Source: Pseudomonas sessilinigenes (GTDB lineage Bacteria; Pseudomonadota; Gammaproteobacteria; Pseudomonadales; Pseudomonadaceae). From it: DNA of 64,000 nt. Below, one piece after another: positions 34,406 through 42,636 of this stretch; position 1 is the first letter of the stretch, and each line of letters begins with the position of its first letter. The stretch is from NCBI RefSeq assembly GCF_003850565.1, contig NZ_CP027706.1:1736001-1800000 (forward strand), in the 5' to 3' direction. The translations under genes were made by a program, and so were the position numbers. The notes beneath the pieces are model-generated. The model did not search any database and was not told where the DNA came from. It saw only the letters and a list, made by a program, of their open reading frames with translations.

Positions 34406-35332
34406 ATGATTGGCATAAAAAGCATTGCGAGCTACGTGCCTGTAGCCGGCCTGGATAACTACGCACAAGGTGCAAAATTCGGCAAGGATGAAGAGTTCAT
34501 CCTGGGCAAGATCGGATCGGCCTTCCTGCCTCGCAAAGAGGCCGCCCAAGAAACTTCCGACCTGTGCGTCGAAGCTGTCAATGCATTGTTCGCCAACAAC
34601 CCCGAACTCAAGCGCGAAGCCATTGACGTGCTGATCGTGGTCACCCAGAACGGCGACGAGGAGGGCTTGCCCCATACCGCGGCGATCGTTCAGGACAAGC
34701 TGGGCCTTCCAACCAGCCTGGCGGCCTTCGATATTTCCCTGGGTTGCTCCGGGTATGTCTACGGCATCTATGCCATCAAGGGCTTCATGGAGGCCGCAGG
34801 GCTGAAAAATGGCCTGCTGGTGACTGCCGACCCTTATTCGAAGATCGTCGATCCCGAGGATCGCAATACCACCATGTTGTTCGGTGATGCGGCGACCGCC
34901 ACCTGGTTGGGTGAGGATGCGCCCTGGCAGTTGGGCAAGGCCAAGTTCGGTACCGATGGCTCCGGAGCTGCACACTTGAAGGTGTCCGATGGTGTGTTCT
35001 TCATGAATGGCCGCCAGGTGTTCAACTTCGCCCTGCTCAAGGTCCCGGCCCACCTGCACGAACTGCTGGGTGAGTCAGGCTTGCAGCCCGAGGATATCGA
35101 TGCCTTCTGCATCCACCAGGGCAGCGCCGCCATCGTTGACGCCGTGGCCCGGCGTTTCGAGGACAATCCTGAGAAATTCATCAAGGACATGGTGGAAACC
35201 GGCAATACTGTGTCTTCGAGCATCCCGCTGCTGTTGGAGAAGCACATGTTCGACTCCAGCTGGAAGCGCGTGGCCCTGAGCGGCTTCGGTGTTGGCCTGT
35301 CCTGGGGGTCGGCGATCATCTACCGCGCGTGA
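34406..35332 (+). CDS. FabH-like 3-oxoacyl-ACP synthase III
   Basis: A 308-residue thiolase-fold condensing enzyme. The KAS III triad is intact: Cys114 (SLGCSGYVYG), His237 (CIHQGS, in place of the usual PHQAN) and Asn267 (TGNTVSSSIP). A KAS III-like gene is also found beside the flagellin gene in P. syringae (orf3 of its glycosylation island). The inferred role is to supply or transfer an acyl group for decorating the flagellin sugar, not housekeeping fatty-acid synthesis. No acyl carrier protein gene is nearby. Confidence 0.85.
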   Translation: MIGIKSIASYVPVAGLDNYAQGAKFGKDEEFILGKIGSAFLPRKEAAQETSDLCVEAVNALFANNPELKREAIDVLIVVTQNGDEEGLPHTAAIVQDKLGLPTSLAAFDISLGCSGYVYGIYAIKGFMEAAGLKNGLLVTADPYSKIVDPEDRNTTMLFGDAATATWLGEDAPWQLGKAKFGTDGSGAAHLKVSDGVFFMNGRQVFNFALLKVPAHLHELLGESGLQPEDIDAFCIHQGSAAIVDAVARRFEDNPEKFIKDMVETGNTVSSSIPLLLEKHMFDSSWKRVALSGFGVGLSWGSAIIYRA

Positions 35333-35357
35333 CGACCTGCTCACGGCGATAAATGGG

Positions 35358-35390
35358 GCGCTCAAGCCATGGTCTTGAGCGCTTTTTTTT
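35358..35390 (+). terminator. Intrinsic terminator after the FabH-like gene
   Basis: GCGCTCAAG (35358-35366) and CTTGAGCGC (35374-35382) form a 9-base-pair stem with a 7-base loop, followed directly by eight T residues. This is the clearest intrinsic terminator in the window. It separates the FabH-like gene from the Maf gene. Confidence 0.85.
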
Positions 35391-35413
35391 GCACTACTCA
35401 AAGGCGAGGCAGC

Positions 35414-36703
35414 ATGAGCGACTGCTTTGAACATAACGCCCGGGTACTGAAGGAGCGCTGGCCGGCGCTGCAGGCCCGGATCGAGGCTGAGGATGGCGCC
35501 GCCCTGCAGGCGGACCTGGTGCAAGGACTGGGGTCGACCCTGAGCATTTCCGGCATCCAGTTGACCAGCCGCCATGACCGTACCCTGGAGGCTCGGCAAC
35601 AGGCGGCCAGCTTGCCCCAGGAGGCGGTGCTGCATTTGTATGGAACGGGGCTTGGCGACCTGCAGTTGGAGTTATTGGCCAGGCCATCCCTTGAGCGCCT
35701 TTATGTGCATATTCTCAACGGCGCCGTGTTCAAGCTGGTGCTGCAGCTGCTGGAGCAGGACGGCTGGCTGGCCGATCCGCGGGTGGAGTTGCTGTACGCC
35801 GGTGACTTGCGCGAGATCCAGTTGCCGTTCTTCGCCCTGCCGGCCGAGCTGGTGCTGGCGGACGATCACAGCGCGAAGATTCGTGACCGGCTGATCAGCG
35901 AGACCCACCTGGCCTTCAATAACCGACTATTCAGTGAAGATGTGGAGCAGCTCCAGGAGCGGCTTGTGGCCGTGGAGCCATGGGTCGCGATCGATCCTGA
36001 TGTCGCCCGGCTGTTCGATACCTGTGTTGGGCGAGAGGTTTTCGTCATCGCTACCGGGCCGAGCCTGGAGCAGCACTTTGGTGCATTGCGTGCCTTGGCC
36101 GGCCAGGCGCACAGGCCGCTGTTGATGTGTGTCGATACGGCCTATATGCCGCTGCGCAGGAATGGCATCCGGCCGGATCTGGTGGTGAGCATCGACCAGC
36201 GGATCTCCACTCGGCATCTACCGCCCGAGGACAGTGAGGGGACGATCCTGGTCTATATGCCCCTGGCCGATCCGCAGGTGCTCGAAGGCTGGCAGGGGCC
36301 GCGTTATGTCGGCTACTCGGCCAGCGATGTGTTCCAGGCGCTGCGCCAGCGCCTGCCTCGCGCGCAACTGCACTCTGGCGGGAGCGTGATTCATCCGGCG
36401 GTAGATCTGGCAGTGAGGATGGGCGGCAAGCGCATCACGCTATTCGGTGCGGATTTTGCGTTTGCGCTAAACCGTACCCATGCCGGCTGGGAAGATGGAG
36501 ATCTGGGGCCTCAGCTGGGTGTGGCCAGGCATTGGGTGCTCGATGGTCACGGGCAGCGGGTGAGGACCCAGCTCAATTTTCGCAGTTACCTCTGCGAGTT
36601 GGAGCGATACATCGAGACTCGGCCTGATGTTGCTTTCTTCAATACCAGCCGTAGCGGCGCGATGATCGCCGGTACCACCTTCCACGGAGACTATGTCCAA
36701 TGA
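35414..36703 (+). CDS. Maf-type (DUF115) flagellin nonulosonic acid transferase
   Basis: A 429-residue protein of the motility accessory factor family. The central region VFVIATGPSLEQHFGALRAL, then LLMCVDTAYMPLRRNGIRPDLVVSID and ITLFGADFAF, are the DUF115 hallmarks. Maf proteins in Campylobacter, Helicobacter and Aeromonas transfer pseudaminic acid to flagellin. With a full pse pathway upstream and fliC just downstream, that role is the best reading here. I start at MSDCFEHN (35414), where GGCGAGGCAGC gives a ribosome-binding site. Its stop overlaps the next small gene (ATGA). Confidence 0.85.
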   Translation: MSDCFEHNARVLKERWPALQARIEAEDGAALQADLVQGLGSTLSISGIQLTSRHDRTLEARQQAASLPQEAVLHLYGTGLGDLQLELLARPSLERLYVHILNGAVFKLVLQLLEQDGWLADPRVELLYAGDLREIQLPFFALPAELVLADDHSAKIRDRLISETHLAFNNRLFSEDVEQLQERLVAVEPWVAIDPDVARLFDTCVGREVFVIATGPSLEQHFGALRALAGQAHRPLLMCVDTAYMPLRRNGIRPDLVVSIDQRISTRHLPPEDSEGTILVYMPLADPQVLEGWQGPRYVGYSASDVFQALRQRLPRAQLHSGGSVIHPAVDLAVRMGGKRITLFGADFAFALNRTHAGWEDGDLGPQLGVARHWVLDGHGQRVRTQLNFRSYLCELERYIETRPDVAFFNTSRSGAMIAGTTFHGDYVQ

Positions 36704-36969
36704 AGCCGCTTGAGCCGTTGCTGGCCCGCGCTCGGGCGGTTGCCAGGCTGTTTCGCCTGGGGTGCGATGTCGAGGCGGCGGGAGTCATGGTCGAGCTGTT
36801 CGAGTCGGTGCAGGCACGGGTGGATACCGCACCAGGGGCGTTTCAGCAGGACTGGGCCCGGCTGTTGGGGGCGATGCTGGCGTGCCAGGAGGCGCAGGAC
36901 TGGCTGGGGCTCGCCGACTATCTGGAATATGAACTGGTGGATTGGCTGCAGGAGGGGTTCGCCGATTGA
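36700..36969 (+). CDS. Small acidic protein of unknown function
   Basis: An 89-residue protein, mostly predicted helix, with an acidic C-terminus (LADYLEYELVDWLQEGFAD). No motif is recognised. It overlaps the maf gene by 4 bases and ends just before fliC, so it is probably co-translated with Maf. A helper of Maf or a flagellin chaperone is possible from context only. Confidence 0.65.
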   Translation: MKPLEPLLARARAVARLFRLGCDVEAAGVMVELFESVQARVDTAPGAFQQDWARLLGAMLACQEAQDWLGLADYLEYELVDWLQEGFAD

Positions 36970-36976
36970 ATGTGTG

Positions 36977-36995
36977 CCTTGTCGGGCAAGGTTTT
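36977..36995 (+). terminator. Probable terminator before fliC
   Basis: CCTTG (36977-36981) and CAAGG (36987-36991) form a short stem with a 5-base loop followed by TTTT. It would end the maf transcript before the fliC promoter. Confidence 0.5.
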
Positions 36996-37082
36996 CTGGC
37001 GTCAGTTTTTCGTTGGGTAGGGGTTTAAGCCCTTGTATTTAAAGGGGTGGCAGGGTGATGGCAAATATTTTTGAAAAAGCCC

Positions 37083-37109
37083 TAAAGCAACTTGCATCCG
37101 CGACGATAA
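37083..37109 (+). promoter_or_regulatory. Sigma-28 (FliA) promoter of fliC
   Basis: TAAAGCAA (37083-37090) and GACGATAA (37102-37109) are separated by 11 bases, matching the FliA consensus TAAAGTTT-N11-GCCGATAA in 12 of 16 positions. It gives a leader of about 75 bases before the fliC ATG at 37191. Confidence 0.85.
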
Positions 37110-37190
37110 CTATTACGAAGGTTCTCTAGGCCATTACCCGGCGGTTGCCAGGGCCGGAAGCCGCAGTACCCAACCAACGAGGAATTCGTC

Positions 37191-38039
37191 ATGGCTTTAA
37201 CAGTAAACACTAACGTTACATCGCTGAGCGTTCAGAAAAACCTGAACCGCGCTTCCGACGCTCTGTCGACTTCGATGACTCGCCTGTCTTCCGGCCTGAA
37301 GATCAACAGTGCAAAAGACGACGCTGCTGGCCTGCAGATCGCTACCCGTATGACTTCGCAGATCCGTGGTCAGAACATGGCGATCAAGAACGCCAACGAC
37401 GGTATCTCCATCGCCCAGACCGCTGAAGGTGCGATGCAAGAATCCACCAACATCCTGCAGCGTATGCGTGAACTGGCTGTTCAGGCTCGAAACGACTCCA
37501 ACGGCACTGCTGACCGTACTGCTCTGAACAAAGAGTTCTCGCAGATGTCGGACGAGCTGACCCGTATCGCCAAGTCGACCAACCTGAACGGTAAGAACCT
37601 GATCGACGGTACTGCTGGCACCATGACCTTCCAGGTTGGTTCCAACACTGGCGCTACCAACCAGATCACCATCACCCTGGCTAGCGGCTTCGACGCTTCC
37701 ACCCTGGGTGTTGACTCCGGCACCATCGCCATCACCGGCGACAGCTCCAACATCGACACCAACGTTACCAAGTCGCTGGATGCCATCGACAAGGCGCTGC
37801 AGACCATCAACTCCAGCCGTGCCGACCTCGGTGCTGCCCAGAACCGTCTGACCAGCACCATCTCCAACCTGCAGAACATCAACGAAAACGCCAGTGCTGC
37901 ACTGGGTCGCGTACAAGATACCGACTTCGCTGCTGAAACTGCCCAGCTGACCAAGCAGCAGACTCTGCAACAAGCTTCGACCGCAGTTCTGGCCCAGGCC
38001 AACCAACTGCCATCCGCTGTACTGAAGCTGCTTCAGTAA
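37191..38039 (+). CDS. fliC: Flagellin FliC
   Basis: A 282-residue flagellin, the short form known from fluorescent and plant-associated pseudomonads. The conserved N- (about 1-140) and C-terminal (about 200-282, ending AVLAQANQLPSAVLKLLQ) coiled regions flank a short Ser/Thr-rich centre, the likely site of O-glycosylation. The plant-immunity epitope flg22 region is present with KINSAKDDAAGLQIA and an upstream RLSSGL. A strong GAGGAAT site precedes the ATG. Codon choice (many GCT, CGT, GAC) suits a very highly expressed gene. Confidence 0.97.
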   Translation: MALTVNTNVTSLSVQKNLNRASDALSTSMTRLSSGLKINSAKDDAAGLQIATRMTSQIRGQNMAIKNANDGISIAQTAEGAMQESTNILQRMRELAVQARNDSNGTADRTALNKEFSQMSDELTRIAKSTNLNGKNLIDGTAGTMTFQVGSNTGATNQITITLASGFDASTLGVDSGTIAITGDSSNIDTNVTKSLDAIDKALQTINSSRADLGAAQNRLTSTISNLQNINENASAALGRVQDTDFAAETAQLTKQQTLQQASTAVLAQANQLPSAVLKLLQ

Positions 38040-38060
38040 TAGCTGGCTAAGCTTTGGCGG

Positions 38061-38093
38061 GGGAGTGCGCTGGTCGTGCTCTCTCGCTTTTTT
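38061..38093 (+). terminator. Probable terminator after fliC
   Basis: GGGAGTGCG (38061-38069) can pair with CGTGCTCTC (38075-38083), with several G-U pairs and a 5-base loop. A TCGC and six T residues follow. Partial read-through into flaG is likely. Confidence 0.5.
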
Positions 38094-38112
38094 ACTTTAA
38101 GAGGTGGTGGAC

Positions 38113-38499
38113 ATGGATATGAGCGTGAAGCTGAACTTGTCTTATCCCGTGGCCAAGCCCGCGACGCCTGTCGCTGACCACCCTGTGGAAAAGTCTCAAG
38201 ACCGTGTTCCTGCTGTGGCTGCAGTGGCTGATCCAGCCGTGCACACCCAGGAAAACAGGAAAGAGGCTCAATCCGAGCAGGAAAAAGTAAAGATGGCCGT
38301 GCAGGAAATCGAGAAGTTCGTCCAATCGGTCAAGCGTAACCTGGAGTTCTCCATCGACGAGCCCTCCGGCAAAGTTGTAGTCAAAGTGATTGCCAGCGAC
38401 TCGGGGGAAGTGGTTCGCCAGATCCCCAACGAAGAAGTGCTGAGACTGGCAAACAGTTTGAACGATGCCAGCAGCCTGCTGTTCAGCGCCAAGGTCTGA
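38113..38499 (+). CDS. flaG: Flagellar protein FlaG
   Basis: A 128-residue FlaG-family protein. The disordered N-terminus is followed by the conserved LEFSIDEPSGKVVVKVIASDSGEVVRQIPNEE-type core (about 80-112). FlaG affects filament length in related bacteria. AGAGG lies eight bases before the ATG at 38113; a second ATG at 38119 is possible. It sits between fliC and fliD as in other pseudomonads. Confidence 0.9.
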   Translation: MDMSVKLNLSYPVAKPATPVADHPVEKSQDRVPAVAAVADPAVHTQENRKEAQSEQEKVKMAVQEIEKFVQSVKRNLEFSIDEPSGKVVVKVIASDSGEVVRQIPNEEVLRLANSLNDASSLLFSAKV

Positions 38500-38503
38500 T
38501 AGC

Positions 38504-38519
38504 TGGCACGAATATTGTT
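38504..38519 (+). promoter_or_regulatory. Probable sigma-54 promoter of fliD
   Basis: TGGCACG-AATA-TTGTT has a perfect -24 element and correct spacing, but the -12 reads GT instead of GC. It lies 62 bases before the fliD ATG. The fliD operon is RpoN/FleQ-controlled in P. aeruginosa. Confidence 0.55.
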
Positions 38520-38580
38520 TTCTGTACTTTTGGACGCCGTGGCGGTCAAAAGACTGGCGGCACACTGAAGGGAGATACAC

Positions 38581-40044
38581 ATGGCAAGTCCAATTCTACC
38601 GGGTACCGGTCTGGGTTCCGGTCTCGATACCGGTGCCATCGTCAAGGCATTGGTCAATGCTGACAAAGCAGCCAAGCAGGGCCAGATCGACCGTGCAACC
38701 GCGAGCAACAGCGCGAGCATCTCCGGTATCGGAACCTTGCAATCGTTGCTGTCGACCTTTCAAAGCACCCTCTCGGTCGCCGGGCTGGGCAGTGCTGTCA
38801 ATCCAGCCTTTACAGGTTTTGCCGCGACTTCCAGCGATGCCAAGTTCGTGGATGCCACGGCGGGTAATGACGCGGTTGCCGGCAAGTACACCGTTACCGT
38901 GCAAAACCTTGCTACTTCATCGAAAGTAGCCAGTCAGGCTTTTTCGGGTGGCGTTTCCAGCCCTATTTCGAAGGGTACCCTGACCATCACCCAGGGCTCC
39001 TCCAGTTACTCTCTGGCCGTCGGTGCGAATGCCACTTTGCAATCGGTGCGTGATGCGATCAACGCCGACTCCAAGATGGCGTCGTCCGGGATCAGTGCCA
39101 ACATCGTGACCGACTCGTTCGGCTCGCGCCTGGTGGTCGGTTCTGACAAGACGGGCGTGGGTACCGACCTCTCCGTGAGCGGCATTCCCGAGTTGCAGAT
39201 CGATGGCACCAAGGTGATGTCGGACAAGGATAATCCGGTCACGGCCACTTCTTCCGGTGCTATTGGCAGCCTGGCTAAAGATGCCAATTTCACGGTCGAT
39301 GGAATGGTGTTGACCAGTAAGTACAACACGGTCACCCAGGCCATCTCGGGGCTCAAGCTGAATCTGGTGGCACCAACGGCCCCTAATACTTCAATCACGG
39401 TGGAAGTGAAGACCAACACCGAGGGGCTCAAGACTTCCATCCAGAAGTTCGTCGATGCCTACAATGCCGTGGCCAACGGCATCTCGACCCTGACCAAGCC
39501 GTCCCTGGACGACGATGGCAAGCTGACCGTGCCTGCTCCGTTGACCGGTGACCCGCTGCCGCGCTCTATCCTGGCGGCGATTCGTGAGCCGTTGTCGCAA
39601 GTAGGCTCGGGCGGCAAGCTGACCGTGCTGGCGCAGTTGGGGATCACGACCAACCAGAAGACCGGTGCGTTGGATTTCGATGACAAGAAATTCACGGCGG
39701 CCATGAACGACAAGAAGCTGGGCGGCGAGGTGCAAAAGCTGTTCACCGGTGACGATGCCGTTCCGGGGTCGGGCCTGCTGGATCGCATGACTGCTGCGAT
39801 CAAGCCGTTTACCCAGGGTGTCGGTACCACCGAGGGAATTCTGACCACTCGGACCAAGAACCTGGACATGGTCAAGAAGAAGCTCACCGACCAGCAGGCT
39901 GCCCTGGATCGTCGGATCGAAACGCTGACCGCCGTGTTGACCAAGAAGTACAACGACATGGACACCTTGGTCGGCAAGCTGAAGGCTACCGGCAACAACA
40001 TCACTTCGATGTTCGAGGCATTGAACGCGCAGAAGAAATCCTGA
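38581..40044 (+). CDS. fliD: Flagellar filament cap protein FliD
   Basis: A 487-residue cap protein (HAP2). The N-terminal GTGLGSGLDTGAIVKALVNADKA and the C-terminal coiled coil (LDMVKKKLTDQQAALDRRIETL, ending ATGNNITSMFEALN) are conserved. The cap folds flagellin at the filament tip and in P. aeruginosa also binds mucin. A GGGAGA site precedes the ATG. A terminator follows the stop. Confidence 0.96.
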   Translation: MASPILPGTGLGSGLDTGAIVKALVNADKAAKQGQIDRATASNSASISGIGTLQSLLSTFQSTLSVAGLGSAVNPAFTGFAATSSDAKFVDATAGNDAVAGKYTVTVQNLATSSKVASQAFSGGVSSPISKGTLTITQGSSSYSLAVGANATLQSVRDAINADSKMASSGISANIVTDSFGSRLVVGSDKTGVGTDLSVSGIPELQIDGTKVMSDKDNPVTATSSGAIGSLAKDANFTVDGMVLTSKYNTVTQAISGLKLNLVAPTAPNTSITVEVKTNTEGLKTSIQKFVDAYNAVANGISTLTKPSLDDDGKLTVPAPLTGDPLPRSILAAIREPLSQVGSGGKLTVLAQLGITTNQKTGALDFDDKKFTAAMNDKKLGGEVQKLFTGDDAVPGSGLLDRMTAAIKPFTQGVGTTEGILTTRTKNLDMVKKKLTDQQAALDRRIETLTAVLTKKYNDMDTLVGKLKATGNNITSMFEALNAQKKS

Positions 40045-40058
40045 TATACAGTCTGCGC

Positions 40059-40097
40059 CAAAAGCCCGGCAGCGTTTTCCAGCGCTCCGGGCTTTTG
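40059..40097 (+). terminator. Terminator after fliD
   Basis: CAAAAGCCCGG (40059-40069) pairs perfectly with CCGGGCTTTTG (40087-40097) across a 17-base loop. The stem ends in a TTTT run on both strands. It separates fliD from the fliS promoter. Confidence 0.7.
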
Positions 40098-40106
40098 CAT
40101 TTGACC

Positions 40107-40133
40107 TAAAGTTTTTTGACGTTGCGTCGATAC
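40107..40133 (+). promoter_or_regulatory. Sigma-28 (FliA) promoter of fliS
   Basis: TAAAGTTT (40107-40114) is a perfect -35 and GTCGATAC (40126-40133) matches the -10 GCCGATAA at 6 of 8 positions, with the canonical 11 bases between. It lies 40 bases before the fliS ATG, so fliS and the following fliT-like gene can be made with the late genes, independently of fliD. Confidence 0.7.
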
Positions 40134-40172
40134 GCTGTTTATACAAACCCTTGAGTTTTGAAGAGGTACCAC

Positions 40173-40568
40173 ATGAATCCGATGTTAGCCCTTCGCCAGT
40201 ACCAAAAGGTGGGTGGACAGGCGCAGACCTCCGAGGCTAGCCCGCATCGCCTGGTGCAGATGCTGATGGAAGGTGGCCTGGATCGTATCGCTCAGGCCAA
40301 GGGTGCAATAGAGCGCAAGGATGTTGCCAACAAGGGCGTGTTCATCAACAAGGCCATCGGCATCATCGGCGGCTTGCGCGAAGGCCTGGACCTGGAAAAC
40401 TCCATGGATACCCTGGGGGATCTGGACGGCCTGTACACCTACATGATGAAGCGCCTGACCGAGGCTAACATCAAGAGCGACCCGAAGATTCTCGATGAGG
40501 TCGCCGACCTGCTGCGTACGGTCAAAGAGGGCTGGGATGCGATCGCAGCCCCGGGTCCGCAGTTTTAA
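40173..40568 (+). CDS. fliS: Flagellin export chaperone FliS
   Basis: A 131-residue helical chaperone. It has the family features ALRQYQKV near the N-terminus and SPHRLVQMLMEGGLDRIAQAKGAIE. It binds the flagellin C-terminus and prevents early polymerisation. I start at MNPMLALRQYQ (40173) with GAGG upstream. It lies 11 bases before the next gene. Confidence 0.93.
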   Translation: MNPMLALRQYQKVGGQAQTSEASPHRLVQMLMEGGLDRIAQAKGAIERKDVANKGVFINKAIGIIGGLREGLDLENSMDTLGDLDGLYTYMMKRLTEANIKSDPKILDEVADLLRTVKEGWDAIAAPGPQF

Positions 40569-40579
40569 GGAGAAACACC

Positions 40580-40876
40580 ATGAGTGCAGTCCTGCAACGC
40601 ATTGAAGAAACTCGCGTGGCCCTGGTCGATGCCTTGGCCGAGCGCAATTGGCAAGCCATCGGTGAGTTGGACCTGGCCTGCCGTTCGTGCATGGAGGACG
40701 TACTCAGCGAAGCCGAGGTCGACGAGGCAGCCCTGAAGGACAATCTGGAGGAGTTGCTGGGGGTCTATCGGCAACTGCTGGAAGTGGCGACTGGCGAGCG
40801 CCAAGCGATATTCGACGAGATGTCGCAGATCCACCAAGCACAGAACGCAGCAAAGGTTTACCATTTGTTCGGTTAA
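40580..40876 (+). CDS. fliT: FliT-like flagellar chaperone
   Basis: A 98-residue, all-helical acidic protein in the position of fliT (fleP/fliS' in P. aeruginosa), between fliS and fleQ. AAGGAG precedes the ATG. FliT proteins bind FliD and prevent premature assembly. Similarity at the sequence level is weak, so the name rests on size, helical content and position. Confidence 0.7.
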   Translation: MSAVLQRIEETRVALVDALAERNWQAIGELDLACRSCMEDVLSEAEVDEAALKDNLEELLGVYRQLLEVATGERQAIFDEMSQIHQAQNAAKVYHLFG

Positions 40877-40910
40877 TGTCGAGCTGAACCGAACACTGCG
40901 CGCCATAAAT

Positions 40911-40939
40911 TTGACTGTGCACGCTTTTTTGACTTAACT
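40911..40939 (+). promoter_or_regulatory. Probable sigma-70 promoter of fleQ
   Basis: TTGACT (40911-40916) and TTAACT (40934-40939) are separated by 17 bases. A second TTGACT at 40929 gives an overlapping option with CAGATT at 40952. The leader contains an 8-base-pair hairpin (TGAGGGCA/TGCCTTCA, 40969-40989). No -24/-12 motif is present, fitting the sigma-70 control of fleQ known in P. aeruginosa. Confidence 0.45.
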
Positions 40940-41050
40940 AGTGGCTGTTTTCAGATTTCAGGCGTCTATGAGGGCAGAAAATGCCTTCAAGCGCGTCTAG
41001 CTTGCCCCCTTTTTTTCGGGCATTGAGTTGACTAGGGAAGTTGCTATTGC

Positions 41051-42526
41051 ATGTGGCGTGAAACCAAAATTCTGCTGATCGATGACGATAGCGTCCGCCG
41101 CCGCGACCTGGCGGTGATTTTAAATTTTCTCGGCGAAGAAAATTTACCCTGCGGTAGCCATGACTGGCAGCAGGCTGTCGACTCTTTGTCGTCCAGTCGT
41201 GAAGTTATTTGCGTCCTCATCGGGACCGTAAATGCTCCTGGCGCACTTCCGGGCTTGTTAAAGACACTCTCGACCTGGGATGAGTTCCTTCCGGTTCTGC
41301 TGATGGGTGAAAATTCCTCTGTTGATCTTCCCGAAGATCAGCGTCGTCGGGTGCTGTCCACCCTGGAAATGCCGCCTAGCTACAGCAAGCTGCTCGACTC
41401 GCTGCATCGGGCTCAGGTCTATCGTGAGATGTACGACCAGGCGCGTGAGCGCGGGCGTCATCGCGAACCCAATCTGTTTCGTAGCCTGGTCGGCACCAGC
41501 CGAGCGATCCAACACGTCCGGCAGATGATGCAGCAGGTGGCGGATACCGACGCCAGCGTGCTGATCCTTGGCGAGTCGGGTACCGGCAAGGAAGTGGTTG
41601 CACGCAACTTGCACTATCACTCCAAACGCCGCGACGCACCTTTCGTGCCGGTCAATTGCGGGGCGATTCCTGCCGAGTTGCTGGAAAGCGAGCTGTTTGG
41701 CCATGAAAAAGGCGCATTCACCGGGGCGATTACCAGCCGTGCCGGGCGTTTCGAGCTGGCCAATGGCGGAACGCTGTTCCTCGATGAAATTGGCGACATG
41801 CCGTTGCCGATGCAGGTCAAGCTCTTGCGTGTGCTGCAGGAGCGTACCTTCGAGCGCGTGGGTAGCAACAAGACCCAGGGCGTGGATGTGCGCATCATCG
41901 CTGCGACCCACAAGAACCTGGAAAGCATGATCGAGGTCGGCAGTTTCCGTGAGGACCTGTACTACCGCCTCAATGTGTTCCCTATCGAGATGGCCCCGCT
42001 GCGTGAGCGGGTGGAAGACATTCCACTGCTGATGAACGAGCTGATCTCGCGAATGGAGCACGAGAAGCGCGGTTCGATTCGCTTCAATTCCGCCGCCATC
42101 ATGTCCTTGTGCCGCCATGGTTGGCCGGGCAACGTCCGCGAGCTGGCCAACCTGGTAGAGCGCATGGCGATCATGCACCCCTATGGGGTGATCGGCGTGG
42201 TCGAGTTGCCGAAGAAATTCCGCTATGTCGACGATGAAGACGAGCAGATGGTCGACAGCCTGCGCAGTGACCTGGAAGAGCGGGTGGCGATTAACGGCCA
42301 TGCCCCGGACTTTGCTTCCACCGCCATGCTGCCGCCGGAAGGCCTGGATCTGAAGGACTACCTCGGTAGCCTGGAGCAGGGGTTGATCCAGCAGGCGCTG
42401 GACGATGCCAATGGCATCGTGGCGCGTGCCGCCGAGCGGTTGCGCATCCGGCGTACCACCCTGGTGGAGAAAATGCGCAAGTACGGCATGAGCCGTCGTG
42501 AAGGTGATGAACAGGCGGATGATTGA
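41051..42526 (+). CDS. fleQ: Flagellar master regulator FleQ
   Basis: A 491-residue sigma-54 activator. An N-terminal receiver-like FleQ domain (about 1-130, lacking a normal phospho-acceptor pocket) precedes the AAA+ domain with Walker A GESGTGKE, an intact GAFTGA loop and the arginine-finger region. The C-terminal helix-turn-helix is [21 protein letters not shown]. FleQ binds c-di-GMP and switches between flagellar and biofilm genes. Its likely targets here are the sigma-54 promoters of fleS, fliE, flhA and others. Confidence 0.97.
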   Translation: MWRETKILLIDDDSVRRRDLAVILNFLGEENLPCGSHDWQQAVDSLSSSREVICVLIGTVNAPGALPGLLKTLSTWDEFLPVLLMGENSSVDLPEDQRRRVLSTLEMPPSYSKLLDSLHRAQVYREMYDQARERGRHREPNLFRSLVGTSRAIQHVRQMMQQVADTDASVLILGESGTGKEVVARNLHYHSKRRDAPFVPVNCGAIPAELLESELFGHEKGAFTGAITSRAGRFELANGGTLFLDEIGDMPLPMQVKLLRVLQERTFERVGSNKTQGVDVRIIAATHKNLESMIEVGSFREDLYYRLNVFPIEMAPLRERVEDIPLLMNELISRMEHEKRGSIRFNSAAIMSLCRHGWPGNVRELANLVERMAIMHPYGVIGVVELPKKFRYVDDEDEQMVDSLRSDLEERVAINGHAPDFASTAMLPPEGLDLKDYLGSLEQGLIQQALDDANGIVARAAERLRIRRTTLVEKMRKYGMSRREGDEQADD

Positions 42527-42567
42527 CGCCTGTTTTTCAAGTCATTGAAATATGGGCGGTTTTTTTT
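42527..42567 (+). terminator. Terminator after fleQ
   Basis: An outer CGCC/GGCG stem encloses an inner TTTCAA/TTGAAA hairpin, and eight T residues follow (42560-42567). It begins immediately after the fleQ stop. Confidence 0.55.
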
Positions 42568-42583
42568 AGGCACGGGTATTGCT
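42568..42583 (+). promoter_or_regulatory. Sigma-54 promoter of fleSR
   Basis: AGGCACG-GGTA-TTGCT matches the -24/-12 consensus except the first base, with GG and GC ten bases apart. It starts directly at the end of the fleQ terminator T-run and lies 54 bases before the fleS ATG. Confidence 0.8.
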
Positions 42584-42636
42584 AAGTCTCTCGTAACGTT
42601 CCGTTTAACTGACGGTCAGCCACGCGAGAGAGCCCC

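Noticed and set aside
35345..35352. GGCGATAA resembling a sigma-28 -10 before the maf gene
   Set aside because: The -35 position reads CGCGTGAC, and the motif lies just ahead of a strong terminator.
15541..37000. The glycosylation island as recently acquired foreign DNA
   Set aside because: Codon and base use look like the flanking flagellar genes by eye, and no integrase, transposase, tRNA or flanking repeat was seen. A computed composition profile would be needed to reopen this.
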